Counted from the first letter of the stretch, positions 33,781 through 43,105 are shown. The stretch: 64,000 nucleotides of DNA from Acetoanaerobium sticklandii (GCF_000196455.1 NC_014614.1:1410001-1474000); one strand, 5' to 3'. Numbers and translations are program-made. Notes: generated by a model from the sequence alone, not told the origin.

Positions 33781-35055
33781 GTGAATATAATGTCTGCTGA
33801 TTTAATTTTATATAATATAGGAGAATTGTTCTGCCCTATTGATAATAATGAGCCTCTAAGAGGACAGGCTATGAACACAGCTAAAATAATGCATAATGCG
33901 TATATCGCTATAAAAGCTGGAAAAATTCAAGCTATAGGTGAAGGTGAGGTTCCAGAATCTCTAATTTCTAATGAAACCCAAAAAAGAGATTTATCAGGAC
34001 TTACTGTTACTCCTGGATTAATAGATTCTCATACACATTTAGTTCACGGCGGAAGTAGAGAAAATGAATTTAGTATGAAGCTTAACGGTGTAAGTTATCT
34101 CGATATCCTAGCTGCAGGTGGCGGAATACTAAGTACAGTAAATGCTACAAAAACTTCTACCTTTGATGAATTGTATACTAAAGCTAAAAAAAGCTTAGAT
34201 ACAATGCTTATTCATGGTACTACTACAGTAGAAGCAAAAAGTGGGTATGGTTTAGAATGGGAAACTGAAGAAAAACAACTTAAAGTCGCAAAAAAATTAA
34301 ATGAAGATCATCCAGTAGAAGTGGTTTCAACTTTTATGGGAGCACATGCTATTCCTACTCAGCTCAAAGAAAATCCAGAAGAGTTCATAAAAGAACTTAC
34401 AGAATTTATGATTCCTGAAGTATCAAAACATTCACTAGCAGAATTCTGTGATGTATTTTGTGAGCACGGAGTGTTTAGTGTAGAACAGACTAGAACAATA
34501 CTAAAGTGCGCTAAAGAAAATAATCTAAAAATAAAAATCCACGCAGATGAAATAGTGTCGCTTGGTGGAGCAGAACTTGCTGCTGAAATGGGAGCACACA
34601 GTGCTGAGCATCTTATGGCAGCTTCTGATGAAGGCATTTCTTTAATGGCAAAAAATAATGTAATTGCTAACCTTCTTCCAGGAACTACTTTCAGTTTAAT
34701 GAAAACATCGTATGCCGATGCTAGAAAAATGATTGAAAATAATTTGGCTGTTGCTCTTTCAACTGATTACAATCCTGGAAGCTGTCCAACAGAAAACATC
34801 CAGCTTATAATGCAGTTAGGTAGCCTTGCTATGAAAATGAGTCCAATTGAAGTATTTAATGCAGTAACAATTAATGGTGCTCATAGCTTAGGAAGAGGAC
34901 ATGAAACTGGAAGCTTCGAAGTTGGTAAAAACGCTGACATCGTAGTCTTCGATGCTCCAAATATAGACTATATACTATATCACTTTGGTGTTAACCATGT
35001 TAAGGAAGTATATAAAAATGGAAATCTTGTTGTACAGGATAGAAGAGTAATATAA
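33781..35055 (+). CDS. hutI: Imidazolonepropionase
   Basis: This 424-residue metal-dependent amidohydrolase opens the imidazolone ring to N-formimino-L-glutamate, the substrate of FtcD. The metal-binding start TPGLIDSHTHLVHGGSREN (~77-95), the substrate segment GVSYLDILAAGGGILSTV, the later HADEIVSLGGAELAAEMGAHSAEHL with metal-binding histidines, and STDYNPGSCP are all present. It lies 5 bases after fchA, at the end of the operon. Histidase (hutH) and urocanase (hutU) are absent from the window and must lie elsewhere if the pathway is complete. Confidence 0.95.
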   Translation: MNIMSADLILYNIGELFCPIDNNEPLRGQAMNTAKIMHNAYIAIKAGKIQAIGEGEVPESLISNETQKRDLSGLTVTPGLIDSHTHLVHGGSRENEFSMKLNGVSYLDILAAGGGILSTVNATKTSTFDELYTKAKKSLDTMLIHGTTTVEAKSGYGLEWETEEKQLKVAKKLNEDHPVEVVSTFMGAHAIPTQLKENPEEFIKELTEFMIPEVSKHSLAEFCDVFCEHGVFSVEQTRTILKCAKENNLKIKIHADEIVSLGGAELAAEMGAHSAEHLMAASDEGISLMAKNNVIANLLPGTTFSLMKTSYADARKMIENNLAVALSTDYNPGSCPTENIQLIMQLGSLAMKMSPIEVFNAVTINGAHSLGRGHETGSFEVGKNADIVVFDAPNIDYILYHFGVNHVKEVYKNGNLVVQDRRVI

Positions 35056-35058
35056 ATT

Positions 35059-35107
35059 AAAGGATAATTTCTATAGATTAATTAATCATAATAGAAATTA
35101 TCCTTTT
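35059..35107. terminator. Terminator between hutI and the convergent exporter genes
   Basis: AAAGGATAATTTCTAT pairs with ATAGAAATTATCCTTT (perfect 16-bp stem), followed by T-rich sequence on the plus strand. Confidence 0.85.
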
Positions 35108-35124
35108 CTATTTTAATCAATATA

Positions 35125-35724
35125 TTAAAGCCCAATAAAAATCGGAACAAGAATAGGAACTAGTATCGAAAGTATTAACCCTGTTACAAAAGCAATAATT
35201 GCAGTTTTCCCATCAGTAGCTTTGGATATAATTGGCAAAGTCGTATCCATGGCAGTTGCACCAGCTGGAGCTACTGCCTCATTAAATCCTATGTATTTAG
35301 CAACAAGTGGAATACTCATAATTGCCAAAATCTCTCTACTGACATTTGTCATAAATGATAAAGCACTAAGCTCAGATGAATATGGAGCTATTATAATAGC
35401 AGATAAAGAATACCAACCAAAACCAGCTCCTATTGCCGCTGATTCATTGACATTGTATCCAAAAATTAGTCCACATACTACCGCTCCAATAATACTGCCA
35501 AATGCAACAAGTATTGGAGTAGATATAGCTTTTATACCGATTTCTTTTATTTGTGAAATTACATCTTTATTTTTTCCAATATCTATCCCTACGAAGAATA
35601 ATAAAGCACATAATCCTATATCCATAAAATTTGTTATAAGTCCTACAGAATCACCTGCAAAAAATTTACCTGTAAAAATCCCTAAAACTACTGCAATTAT
35701 TATTTTAAATGTCAAAGCCTTCAC
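35125..35724 (-). CDS. LysO-family exporter, C-terminal half
   Basis: This 199-residue integral membrane protein has about six hydrophobic helices. Its glycine-rich segment GAGFGWYSLSAIIIAPYSSE and the later PAGATAMDTTLPIISKAT match the C-terminal half of the LysO/DUF340 family (YbjE in E. coli), a lysine exporter. In many bacteria LysO is one protein of ~300 residues. Here it is encoded by two genes that overlap by 20 bases. The substrate in this organism is unproven. Its place between histidine and ornithine catabolic genes fits export of a basic amino acid. Confidence 0.85.
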   Translation of the reverse strand: MKALTFKIIIAVVLGIFTGKFFAGDSVGLITNFMDIGLCALLFFVGIDIGKNKDVISQIKEIGIKAISTPILVAFGSIIGAVVCGLIFGYNVNESAAIGAGFGWYSLSAIIIAPYSSELSALSFMTNVSREILAIMSIPLVAKYIGFNEAVAPAGATAMDTTLPIISKATDGKTAIIAFVTGLILSILVPILVPIFIGL

Positions 35725-36034
35725 CTGCTTTCTGAACTTCCTTTTTGCTAGAAAACGTTAATGTAAGCAATTTGTTGAAAATTAGTACAAAGAAAACGCT
35801 AAAAATTATAGAGAATACAGCAAATGCAGCTGATTTAAGTCCAATAGTAGAAAATGAACTCATTACTTTTTCATTGGTTCCCATGCTGATACCCATAGCA
35901 AATAATAAGAATAAAAGACAAATGAGTTGTATTAAATCTAATTTATTCAGGATTTTAGAGCTTAACTTTCCACTCCTACCAACTAGTACGCCCACAAACA
36001 TTAAAGAAACATACAATAAAATTCTAAAAACCAT
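35705..36034 (-). CDS. LysO-family exporter, N-terminal half
   Basis: This 109-residue membrane protein has three hydrophobic segments: FRILLYVSLMFVGVLVG, LIQLICLLFLLFAMGISMG (with the family's GxxMG pattern) and AAFAVFSIIFSVFFVLIFN. GGAGGAG precedes the ATG. It is the first gene of the pair and overlaps the next by 20 bases, so the two halves are likely made together. The two-gene form is recurrent in Clostridia and is not evidence of breakage. Confidence 0.8.
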   Translation of the reverse strand: MVFRILLYVSLMFVGVLVGRSGKLSSKILNKLDLIQLICLLFLLFAMGISMGTNEKVMSSFSTIGLKSAAFAVFSIIFSVFFVLIFNKLLTLTFSSKKEVQKAGEGFDI

Positions 36035-36229
36035 CGTATCTCCTCCTTGTAGTTTATATCTTTATCATATCAAATTTATTGCTATAACCCAACCCCATTA
36101 ATTTAATTTATATCGTTATATCTATATATTTTAATATTTAGTAATATTAACTATTTACTTTTTATTCATTTTGCTATAAAATTATTTTATGATTTTAATT
36201 AATCTTATCTATCGATTAGGAGGTCTTTT

Positions 36230-36559
36230 ATGAAAGCAATCAGTATTAGTACCGAAGCTCTAACTGAGCTGAGAAATATACTTCAATCAAAAAAATTAGA
36301 AAGCAACTCTATAAGAGTATTTCTATCTGGAATGGGATGAGGCGGCCCATCATTTAACCTTGCTCTGGATGAGCAAAAAGATGAAGATTTAGTAACTAAT
36401 GTAGAAGATTTTAATTTTTTAGTTGAAAAGTCTTTAAACGATCAATTTGGAACATTTGAAATAGAATATTTCAATGAAAATGGAAATACTGGTATCTTTG
36501 TTCAGCCTTCAAATACTGGCGAGCAAAGTGGTTGCTCAAGCTGTAGTGGATGTAACTAA
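36230..36559 (+). CDS. HesB-like selenoprotein (in-frame UGA = selenocysteine)
   Basis: The frame runs from the ATG at 36230 (AGGAGG 7 bases upstream) to TAA at 36557-36559, giving 109 residues with one internal TGA at codon 37 (36338-36340). The context SGMG-U-GGPSFNLALDE matches the HesB/IscA-type A-type carrier fold, where a conserved cysteine occupies the U position. The C-terminus is Cys-rich (SGCSSCSGCN). HesB-like selenoproteins are known in Clostridia. Coding quality is equally good on both sides of the TGA, and a hairpin of bacterial SECIS type follows it, so read-through as selenocysteine is far more likely than a stop. The likely role is iron-sulfur or redox chemistry. Standard gene callers split or miss this gene. 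Confidence 0.88.
36338..36383 (+). promoter_or_regulatory. Selenocysteine UGA with candidate bacterial SECIS hairpin
   Basis: After the TGA, TTGCTC (36360-36365) and GAGCAA (36371-36376) close a 5-base loop TGGAT. The stem extends as TTT/AAA (36353-36355 / 36377-36379) and CATC/GATG (36348-36351 / 36380-36383). The loop begins 25 bases after the UGA and has G at its second and third positions, as bacterial SECIS elements require for SelB binding. Confidence 0.7.
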
Positions 36560-36581
36560 TATTTCATTATATTTTCAAAAT

Positions 36582-36610
36582 AAAAAGACAAGAATCGCTC
36601 TTGTCTTTTT
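36582..36610. terminator. Bidirectional terminator between the selenoprotein and ornithine operons
   Basis: AAAAAGACAAGA and TCTTGTCTTTTT form a perfect 12-bp stem with loop ATCGC. It ends both the selenoprotein gene and, on the minus strand, the ornithine operon. Confidence 0.85.
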
Positions 36611-36628
36611 ATTTGTAATTTTTTTATC

Positions 36629-37690
36629 TTAAAGAAGTTCTTTTTCAATATATTCGCTTGTGAATCCTTTTAAAAGAGCTCCATAACCCATTCTAAAAGT
36701 TATTATATCTCCGACCTTATATGAAGTGTTGCTGTCAGAAACATCAACTATTAAATGATCAGAGCTAGCTCCTAGAATTTCAAGCTTATCATCTATTGGC
36801 ATAAGCGAAGAAATGTCTGTATCTTGTTGTCCAATGGCTAATATAGCTCTTTTTCTAATTCCTTTATCTTCGTAATATGGTTTATTTCCAAAAGCATCAA
36901 CACCAATTTCTCCAATTGGAAGTGATGGTTTTTCTTTAAGCTCTACAATCTGGCACTTAAGTTCAAAGACATCGTTATTCATACCGATAATGTCTTCGCC
37001 GTAAGCGGTTTCTCTACCTAGAAGCATAGACTCTCCCACGCGGAGATTTGTAATTCCTTCAGGAAGCTCGCCTTTATCAATAAGATAAATAGAGCTAGAA
37101 TTTCCACCGGAAACAATTGGAAGCTCTAGATTAAATTCTGTTCTTAGTTCATCTGCAATATCACATAATCTAGATAGATTATCATTTTTAGGAATAACGG
37201 CGCCATAACAAGTGAGATTAACTCCTATTCCTTTTATTTCTATATTCTCTAGCTTTATAATTTCTTTAATGTTTTCTTTCAAATCTTCAGCTTCAAAATA
37301 ACCTTCTCTTAAGTCTCCTAAATCTACCATAATAATAACTGAGTGTACTTTATTAAGAGTCTTAGCAGCTTTATTCAAAGCCTTTAAGGTATCTAATTCA
37401 GAATTCATACTTATGTCAGCATACTTAACTACATCTTCAACCTCACAAAGCATAGGAATGCGAAGTAGCATTTTTTTTGTTTTTAAATCTTTAAGTTTCT
37501 TTAAATTTTGGATTCTCGAATCCGCGAAATAGTCAACTTCTACCGAATCTAGCTCTTTAACTATGTCATGATTTGCACACATAGACTTTACTACTAAAGC
37601 TGTTTTGCATCCACCTTTTTCGCAAAGATTTTTAATGAAGGTAGCATTATCTCTTAGCTTATTAATATCTATTGTAATTTTAGGATACAT
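36629..37690 (-). CDS. orr: Ornithine racemase
   Basis: This 353-residue PLP enzyme of the alanine-racemase fold converts L-ornithine to D-ornithine, the substrate of the aminomutase. The N-terminal TIM barrel shows the PLP lysine in TALVVKSMCAN (Lys ~35), IMVDLGDLREGYF, and a phosphate-binding stretch VSGGNSSSIYL. The C-terminal beta domain is shorter than in Alr, typical of this family. It overlaps the reactivase gene by 11 bases and is last in the seven-gene ornithine operon, as in A. sticklandii. Orr is known to act on ornithine rather than alanine, and the operon supports that. Confidence 0.93.
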   Translation of the reverse strand: MYPKITIDINKLRDNATFIKNLCEKGGCKTALVVKSMCANHDIVKELDSVEVDYFADSRIQNLKKLKDLKTKKMLLRIPMLCEVEDVVKYADISMNSELDTLKALNKAAKTLNKVHSVIIMVDLGDLREGYFEAEDLKENIKEIIKLENIEIKGIGVNLTCYGAVIPKNDNLSRLCDIADELRTEFNLELPIVSGGNSSSIYLIDKGELPEGITNLRVGESMLLGRETAYGEDIIGMNNDVFELKCQIVELKEKPSLPIGEIGVDAFGNKPYYEDKGIRKRAILAIGQQDTDISSLMPIDDKLEILGASSDHLIVDVSDSNTSYKVGDIITFRMGYGALLKGFTSEYIEKELL

Positions 37691-39077
37691 CTTCTTCTCC
37701 TTTTAAAAAGTATTTTTCGTCAATTTCTAAGCTATCACACATAAGCTTAAATGCAGCATCCTTGTGCACCTTAGAAAGAACCCCTAAAGATGCCATTATA
37801 TAATGATTGTCAATTAATATTTCTGCTTCAGCAGTAGGAAATAGTAAAAGACCTGTGTGATTATTTTTAGCGATTGACTCAATTATTGATACTCTATTAG
37901 GAAGTCTAGTTAATGCTCCACCTGTTCCTACAATATACCTAACTTCCGATAAATCTTTACCTTCTGCCAGAGATGATCTACCCGAAGGGCCATAAACATT
38001 TCTGATTTTGCCAGCATGTCTTTCCACCGCTCTTAAAACAGCTTCTTTTGTCAATCTTTCGACAAATTTCACTTCATCAGGGTTCTTAGGTATAGCCTTA
38101 TAGGTTTGCATTATATTGTCAATGTTTAAACTAAGTTCTTTTTCAAGTATTTCTTTGCCAATTTGTTTAACAATATTAGGCATATTTACAAATACTCCTA
38201 AATCGCCTTCAACTGTTCTCTTTGCAAGAGGTTCTGGACTCACAAGTATTCTTTCTACCTCTTCCGAACCCTTAGTTACAGAATGCAAATCTGTAGTAGC
38301 TCCTCCTACATCTAGAACCATTACATCGCCAATTTTTTCATACAATAATTTTGAGCTTTCCATTACTGCTCCAGGTGTTGGAATAATTGGACCATTAACT
38401 AGGTCTCTAACGTGTTCCATACCTGGTGCATGAATGATATGCTCTTCAAATGCATCTTGAATAACTTTTCTTGTAGGTTCAACATTAAGCTCGTCTATTT
38501 TAGGATATACATTATCCACAATATAAAGTTTGTAATTTGTACCTTCAAATATTAATTTGATTTCTTCTTGATTTTCAACATTTCCTGCATAAATAAGTGG
38601 AATAGGCAAATTAAGGCCTGCTAATAATTCTGCATTATAAATAGCTGTATCTCTCTCTCCATAATCCACTCCACCTGCTAGCAAAATTATATTTGGATGA
38701 ATTTCTTCGATTTTTTTCAAATCTGTACGTCTTAGTTTACCAGCAGTAACTTGATGAATAATTGCCCCGGCTCCAAGCGCAGCTTCTTTAGCTGCCCTTG
38801 CAGTCATGTCATATACAAGTCCATGAACTGTCATTTTAAGTCCTCCAGCCGCACTAGAGGTAGCAATCATTTCTGTATATTCAATTGACTGAGCATTTAA
38901 ACTCCCCGCCAAATCATCAATAGCACTATTTAAGCCAATTCTAACATCACCTTCTAAAACTGAAGTAGGTGCTTGTCCTTGACCCAGAAAAACTGGGTCA
39001 GGACTATTTATATTATTGAAGGCATTTACGACTGTCGTTGTTGAACCTATTTCAGCAACTAAAACATCGATTTTCAT
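37680..39077 (-). CDS. MutL/GlmL-type reactivating ATPase for ornithine aminomutase
   Basis: This 465-residue protein of the actin/Hsp70-like ATPase superfamily has phosphate-1 loop VLVAEIGSTTTVVNAF (~4-19), LAGGVDYGERDTAIYNAE, and phosphate-2 loop VMVLDVGGATTDLHSV (~248-263). GlmL/MutL homologues accompany B12-dependent carbon-skeleton mutases and aminomutases and are thought to replace damaged cobalamin. It sits directly between oraE and orr with a one-base overlap at oraE. The reactivase role here is inferred from family and position. Confidence 0.88.
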   Translation of the reverse strand: MKIDVLVAEIGSTTTVVNAFNNINSPDPVFLGQGQAPTSVLEGDVRIGLNSAIDDLAGSLNAQSIEYTEMIATSSAAGGLKMTVHGLVYDMTARAAKEAALGAGAIIHQVTAGKLRRTDLKKIEEIHPNIILLAGGVDYGERDTAIYNAELLAGLNLPIPLIYAGNVENQEEIKLIFEGTNYKLYIVDNVYPKIDELNVEPTRKVIQDAFEEHIIHAPGMEHVRDLVNGPIIPTPGAVMESSKLLYEKIGDVMVLDVGGATTDLHSVTKGSEEVERILVSPEPLAKRTVEGDLGVFVNMPNIVKQIGKEILEKELSLNIDNIMQTYKAIPKNPDEVKFVERLTKEAVLRAVERHAGKIRNVYGPSGRSSLAEGKDLSEVRYIVGTGGALTRLPNRVSIIESIAKNNHTGLLLFPTAEAEILIDNHYIMASLGVLSKVHKDAAFKLMCDSLEIDEKYFLKGEEDVS

Positions 39078-41299
39078 TATTTCCCTTCTCTCATCTCTCT
39101 TCTTTTCTTAACAAGGAAAGTTGCAACATGAATACCTTTTGAACCTCTACCAAATCCCGCATCCACACCTTGCTTAACTGCAACCTCTGGAGTAACCTGA
39201 GTTCCTCCGCATCCGATCATAATCTTATCACGGATACCTTTTTCTACAGCTAGCTCATGAATGCGCTTCATATTTTTATAATGGATATCATCATGACTGA
39301 TAATAGTTGAAGCCAATATAGCATCTGCTTTTAATTCTATAGCAGCATCTACTAGCTTCTCAACAGGTACAGATGTTCCTAGATAATGAACTTCAACACC
39401 ATATTTTTCAATACCGCCATGTTTAATATCTATTACTTCTCTTAGACCAACTGAATGCTCATCTTCTCCTACAGTTGCCGCAACTATTTTAAGTGGAGTT
39501 TTTTCGATATCTTCTCTTATTTCATCTTCAGAAAGTATTTCTGGCTCTGGAGGAATAACAAGGCTGTTGATATCTATGCTAAATGGAACTCTTCCTTTTA
39601 ACTCTATTCTAGTTCCTTCAGCTTCTTGCATTACTTCTCTGTTAATAACTTCGACTTCTTCTAAGTTCATCTTTTTAGCAAATTCAATAGCGGCAAATTC
39701 TGCTACTCTTTTACTAGTTGGAAGGAACATAGTTAAAAGAACTGTACCGTCTGCTTGCCACTCAACTTCAGGTTTAATCATTGAGGAATGTCTAAACTCT
39801 TTAGTTTCTTCCATTCTAACGTTAACGTTATCATTTTCATCTAGCTCATCGATATATACAATTTTTTCTGGTACTTCTAAAGTACAACCATCGATTAACT
39901 TTGAAGGTTCAGATACTAATGCCTCGTCGTATTGCTTAACATTGTTGTATCCAAAGTGAGCTGTAACTGGAGCCATATAGTCTTCATCTCTCTCAAATAC
40001 AGTTCCTGCACCAATTCCTCCATTTATTTGTCTTGCGATTCCATCTCCATTTCTTTCTGGATAGTACCCTGAGTCAACAAAGAATCCTTGCTCAACAGCA
40101 TTGAAATATCCGCCAGCTTCAATTATTTCTTCCATAAATAGAACAGCTCTTTCTTTAAGCTCTCTTACTGTGTCGCCAAGAACGCCTTCTCTTTTAAGCT
40201 GAACCATATCCATTAATCCATCCATCCCAATTAGAGCTTGTTTTGCTGTATCGCAAGCTTCTATATTGTATATATGCCAAGGAACGTTTCTTCCCTCGTC
40301 AGGAGTAATTGTAGATTGAATATCTGCTCTTGTAAGTTTAGATATAAGAAGATTTAGAACATGAGTTACAGTAGCTTCTCTAGTAGATGCTTCCATATAC
40401 TTTGTATTCATCTGTGCTCTCATTCTATATCCTTCAAACATCTCTCTAAGTGCCACTGCATATGGTAAATCTAAATACATAGACGGTGCTGGTGGAGCAG
40501 TAGGAGGAACTGTAGATAAGCAGATATTTGATTTTTTCATTCCAACTTTAAGCGAGAATATTGAGTTTAACGCATGCTGAACCATAAGTTCAGGCATTAC
40601 TTTCCAAGCTTCTCTAGCTGTAGCGTTTGCATTATGCGCTCCATCTATCTGAGCCATATCAGCCCATGCCATGATAGTTTTTGATTCGCAAGCATCTATA
40701 AAAGAACGAATCATATTAATATTTCTGTATAGTACGTTGTATTGTGGATCTTGGTGAGCTCCATTAACTCCTTCTTCAGCAAACATAACTGCTATATCTG
40801 GACCTGCAACTCCAGAAACATATGAATGATAGTTAATTGGTCTTCCTACTTCTTCTTCAATTAAATCAAGGGCTTTACGCTGAGCTCTAACTTGCTTTCT
40901 AGTTATAGGTACTCCACCAATCCCTTGAGGAGTTCCTTCAATTAAACCATCGTAGTGAGATTGTCCAGCTGTACGGATAACCATTATATGGTCAGCTCCA
41001 TGCCAAGCAGCCATTCTCATACGCCTAATATCATCTTCAAATCTTCCTGAAGCAATCTCTGTTGTGATTACTGGAAGTGGTTGTGGATCGATATCACCAA
41101 AATATTTTGCTGATGGTAGTGCAACACTATTTTCTAAAGGAGTAGAAGCATCTTTATAAATAAAAGGTCCCATTTGAAGATTTTCAGCTGGCTGTCTCCA
41201 TGTCCAACCTCTTCTTTTTGGAGTATATTTATCAAGGTCTTTTAATATATTTTCAACGTCAAGTTTTTCATTAACTCTTAACTGTAGATCTTTTTCCAT
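39077..41299 (-). CDS. oraE: D-ornithine 4,5-aminomutase, large (E) subunit
   Basis: This 740-residue subunit carries adenosylcobalamin and PLP and moves the terminal amino group of D-ornithine to give 2,4-diaminopentanoate. It has an N-terminal TIM-barrel region (~1-560) with GADHIMVIRTAGQSHYDGLI. The C-terminal Rossmann-type cobalamin domain (~610-740) shows the DEHSVGLRE segment supplying the axial-ligand histidine, ILASTIISHDD, and MIGCGGTQVTPEVAV. The length matches known OraE. It overlaps oraS and the reactivase gene by one base each. Confidence 0.96.
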   Translation of the reverse strand: MEKDLQLRVNEKLDVENILKDLDKYTPKRRGWTWRQPAENLQMGPFIYKDASTPLENSVALPSAKYFGDIDPQPLPVITTEIASGRFEDDIRRMRMAAWHGADHIMVIRTAGQSHYDGLIEGTPQGIGGVPITRKQVRAQRKALDLIEEEVGRPINYHSYVSGVAGPDIAVMFAEEGVNGAHQDPQYNVLYRNINMIRSFIDACESKTIMAWADMAQIDGAHNANATAREAWKVMPELMVQHALNSIFSLKVGMKKSNICLSTVPPTAPPAPSMYLDLPYAVALREMFEGYRMRAQMNTKYMEASTREATVTHVLNLLISKLTRADIQSTITPDEGRNVPWHIYNIEACDTAKQALIGMDGLMDMVQLKREGVLGDTVRELKERAVLFMEEIIEAGGYFNAVEQGFFVDSGYYPERNGDGIARQINGGIGAGTVFERDEDYMAPVTAHFGYNNVKQYDEALVSEPSKLIDGCTLEVPEKIVYIDELDENDNVNVRMEETKEFRHSSMIKPEVEWQADGTVLLTMFLPTSKRVAEFAAIEFAKKMNLEEVEVINREVMQEAEGTRIELKGRVPFSIDINSLVIPPEPEILSEDEIREDIEKTPLKIVAATVGEDEHSVGLREVIDIKHGGIEKYGVEVHYLGTSVPVEKLVDAAIELKADAILASTIISHDDIHYKNMKRIHELAVEKGIRDKIMIGCGGTQVTPEVAVKQGVDAGFGRGSKGIHVATFLVKKRREMREGK

Positions 41300-41664
41300 T
41301 ATTTTACTCCTCCTTTGAAAATTTGAATAGCATCATCCCAGTACTTGCCTTCACTTAATGCAAGTCCAGCTTCTCTAACAGAGATATTTTTTTCTTTCGC
41401 TATTTTGTAAACTATATGACCAGCACCTTTTCCCATAAGCCCTCTATCCATAGTTTTATCTACTATTGCTTTAGCTTCTAAAGATGAGAATCCCATACGA
41501 AGAAGTACAGATCTTTCAATTGAAGGAGTTGTATTCTTTTTCCCTAAATCCAGTAATGGATCAACTATTTTTTCTGCCATTTCCCAAAATCTTGTTTGAA
41601 GCTCTTCGTCGCTTAAGTTAGCTAAATGAGCTCTTCTTTGTTGAAAATCGTCTGCTCTTTTCAT
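41299..41664 (-). CDS. oraS: D-ornithine 4,5-aminomutase, small (S) subunit
   Basis: This 121-residue helical protein contains RADDFQQRRAHLANLSDEEL and VDKTMDRGLMGKGAGHIVYK, the signature of the OraS subunit needed for an active OraSE complex. It overlaps oraE by one base and follows ortB after 31 bases. Its length is as in characterised OraS. Confidence 0.95.
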   Translation of the reverse strand: MKRADDFQQRRAHLANLSDEELQTRFWEMAEKIVDPLLDLGKKNTTPSIERSVLLRMGFSSLEAKAIVDKTMDRGLMGKGAGHIVYKIAKEKNISVREAGLALSEGKYWDDAIQIFKGGVK

Positions 41665-41695
41665 TCTAATCCTCCCTAAAATAAAAACTATTTTA

Positions 41696-43105
41696 TTAAC
41701 CCTTTATTTCTTTAATAGTAGCTTTAACAAATTCTGTATCTGATTTAGTTTCCTTAACTAGGAAATCAATGTCAGAATCATCTAATTTTGCATCAGGATA
41801 ATTAGCTAATGCATTTTTTATCAGTGATTTTCTAAGTTTATTCATTTCATGGTCAACTGCTTTTATCATGCCAGGATTTTCTGGAAGTATAATGTTTATT
41901 CCAGCAACTTCTTCTTTTGGGTTACCGAATTTAATATCTATTCCATTATCTCTAGCAAAAGCTAGTTGAGGCTGAATATGCTTACCAGCACCAGTGTATT
42001 CAGTTTCTTGTACTACAATTATCTGGTCCTTATCCATTTCTTGCGCTAAAGAAAAAGCTGCTGCTAATGCAGTATTCCCTGCAGGTCCTTTTTCAAGTCC
42101 TTCTAAACTAGCAAGTGTCTCTGTGATATAAAAAACTTCACCTTGATTAACCGTAACATATCTATCCATGTAGCGAAGTGGTCTCGCCGCTGATCTTGGA
42201 ACATCTGATCTATCAGGCCATGTTGCAAAAGGCATACCAAATCCAGTATGGCTAGTAGTAAAGGATTTCTTATTAAATTGAGTATCTGACGCCATATGAA
42301 GCCCTTGGAGATTTACACTTGCAGCCACGACTTCTGACTGTGCTCCAGCTTTAATAAGACCTCTAGCTGTACCTGTAAGATTTCCTCCACCCGCATTTGA
42401 ACAAACAACTACATCTGGATCCTTGCCATAAGCCTCTCTAAATTCAACTGCAAGCTCATATCCTAAAGTCTCTACTCCAGCTATTCCAAATGGAGTATAC
42501 AATGAAGCGTTGAAATATCCTGTTTCTTCTAAAAGCGATAAGAATTTATAAAAAAGCTCTGGACCAACTGATAGCTGAACTACCTCTGCACCAAGTGCTT
42601 CACATTTTCTTGCTTTTTCGATTATCTCAGGCTGGCCTACTCCTTTTGAGTCATAGCATTCTTGTACAATAATACACTTTAATCCTGCCATTGCTGCTTG
42701 TGAAGCAACTGCCGCACCATAGTTTCCGCTTGTGGCAGCTATAACACCTTTATATCCTAATTTTTTTGCATGATATACAGCATTAGCAGCTCTTCTAGCT
42801 TTAAAACTTCCAGATGGATTTCCAGCTTCATCTTTTATAAATATTCTAGCTCCTTTTCCTGGCGCTGCATATTTTCTTGCTAATGCTGTTATATTTCTAA
42901 GCTCTAAAACTGGAGTTCTTCCTACTCCTGTAGAGTATTGGATTTTTTGCATTTCTTCTAAGGTGTATCCAGTTTCTCTCATCATTTTTTCATAGTCGAA
43001 AGATAAAGAGCCACTTTCAAAAGTAGTATAATCTATGCCAATAGCATTTTTCATTATCTCATTTCTTCTTGACATAACGCCACTGTATGACATGTCCTTA
43101 CTCAT
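41696..43105 (-). CDS. ortB: 2-Amino-4-oxopentanoate thiolase, beta (PLP) subunit
   Basis: This subunit cleaves 2-amino-4-oxopentanoate with CoA to acetyl-CoA and D-alanine. It is a 469-residue fold-type II PLP protein resembling threonine synthase, with the PLP lysine in NPSGSFKARRAAN (~Lys 102), ATSGNYGAAVAS, and the phosphate-binding SNAGGGNLTGTARG. I choose the ATG at 43103-43105, which follows GGAGGTGAAGGAA. A TTG 15 bases further up is also in frame but lies on the ribosome site. It overlaps the end of ortA by 8 bases and acts as a complex with it. Confidence 0.95.
   Translation of the reverse strand: MSKDMSYSGVMSRRNEIMKNAIGIDYTTFESGSLSFDYEKMMRETGYTLEEMQKIQYSTGVGRTPVLELRNITALARKYAAPGKGARIFIKDEAGNPSGSFKARRAANAVYHAKKLGYKGVIAATSGNYGAAVASQAAMAGLKCIIVQECYDSKGVGQPEIIEKARKCEALGAEVVQLSVGPELFYKFLSLLEETGYFNASLYTPFGIAGVETLGYELAVEFREAYGKDPDVVVCSNAGGGNLTGTARGLIKAGAQSEVVAASVNLQGLHMASDTQFNKKSFTTSHTGFGMPFATWPDRSDVPRSAARPLRYMDRYVTVNQGEVFYITETLASLEGLEKGPAGNTALAAAFSLAQEMDKDQIIVVQETEYTGAGKHIQPQLAFARDNGIDIKFGNPKEEVAGINIILPENPGMIKAVDHEMNKLRKSLIKNALANYPDAKLDDSDIDFLVKETKSDTEFVKATIKEIKG

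Noticed and set aside
36338..36340. TGA taken as a true stop or as evidence of a pseudogene
   Set aside because: Coding quality and family similarity continue in the same frame for 72 codons, a SECIS-like hairpin follows, and HesB-like selenoproteins are known in Clostridia.
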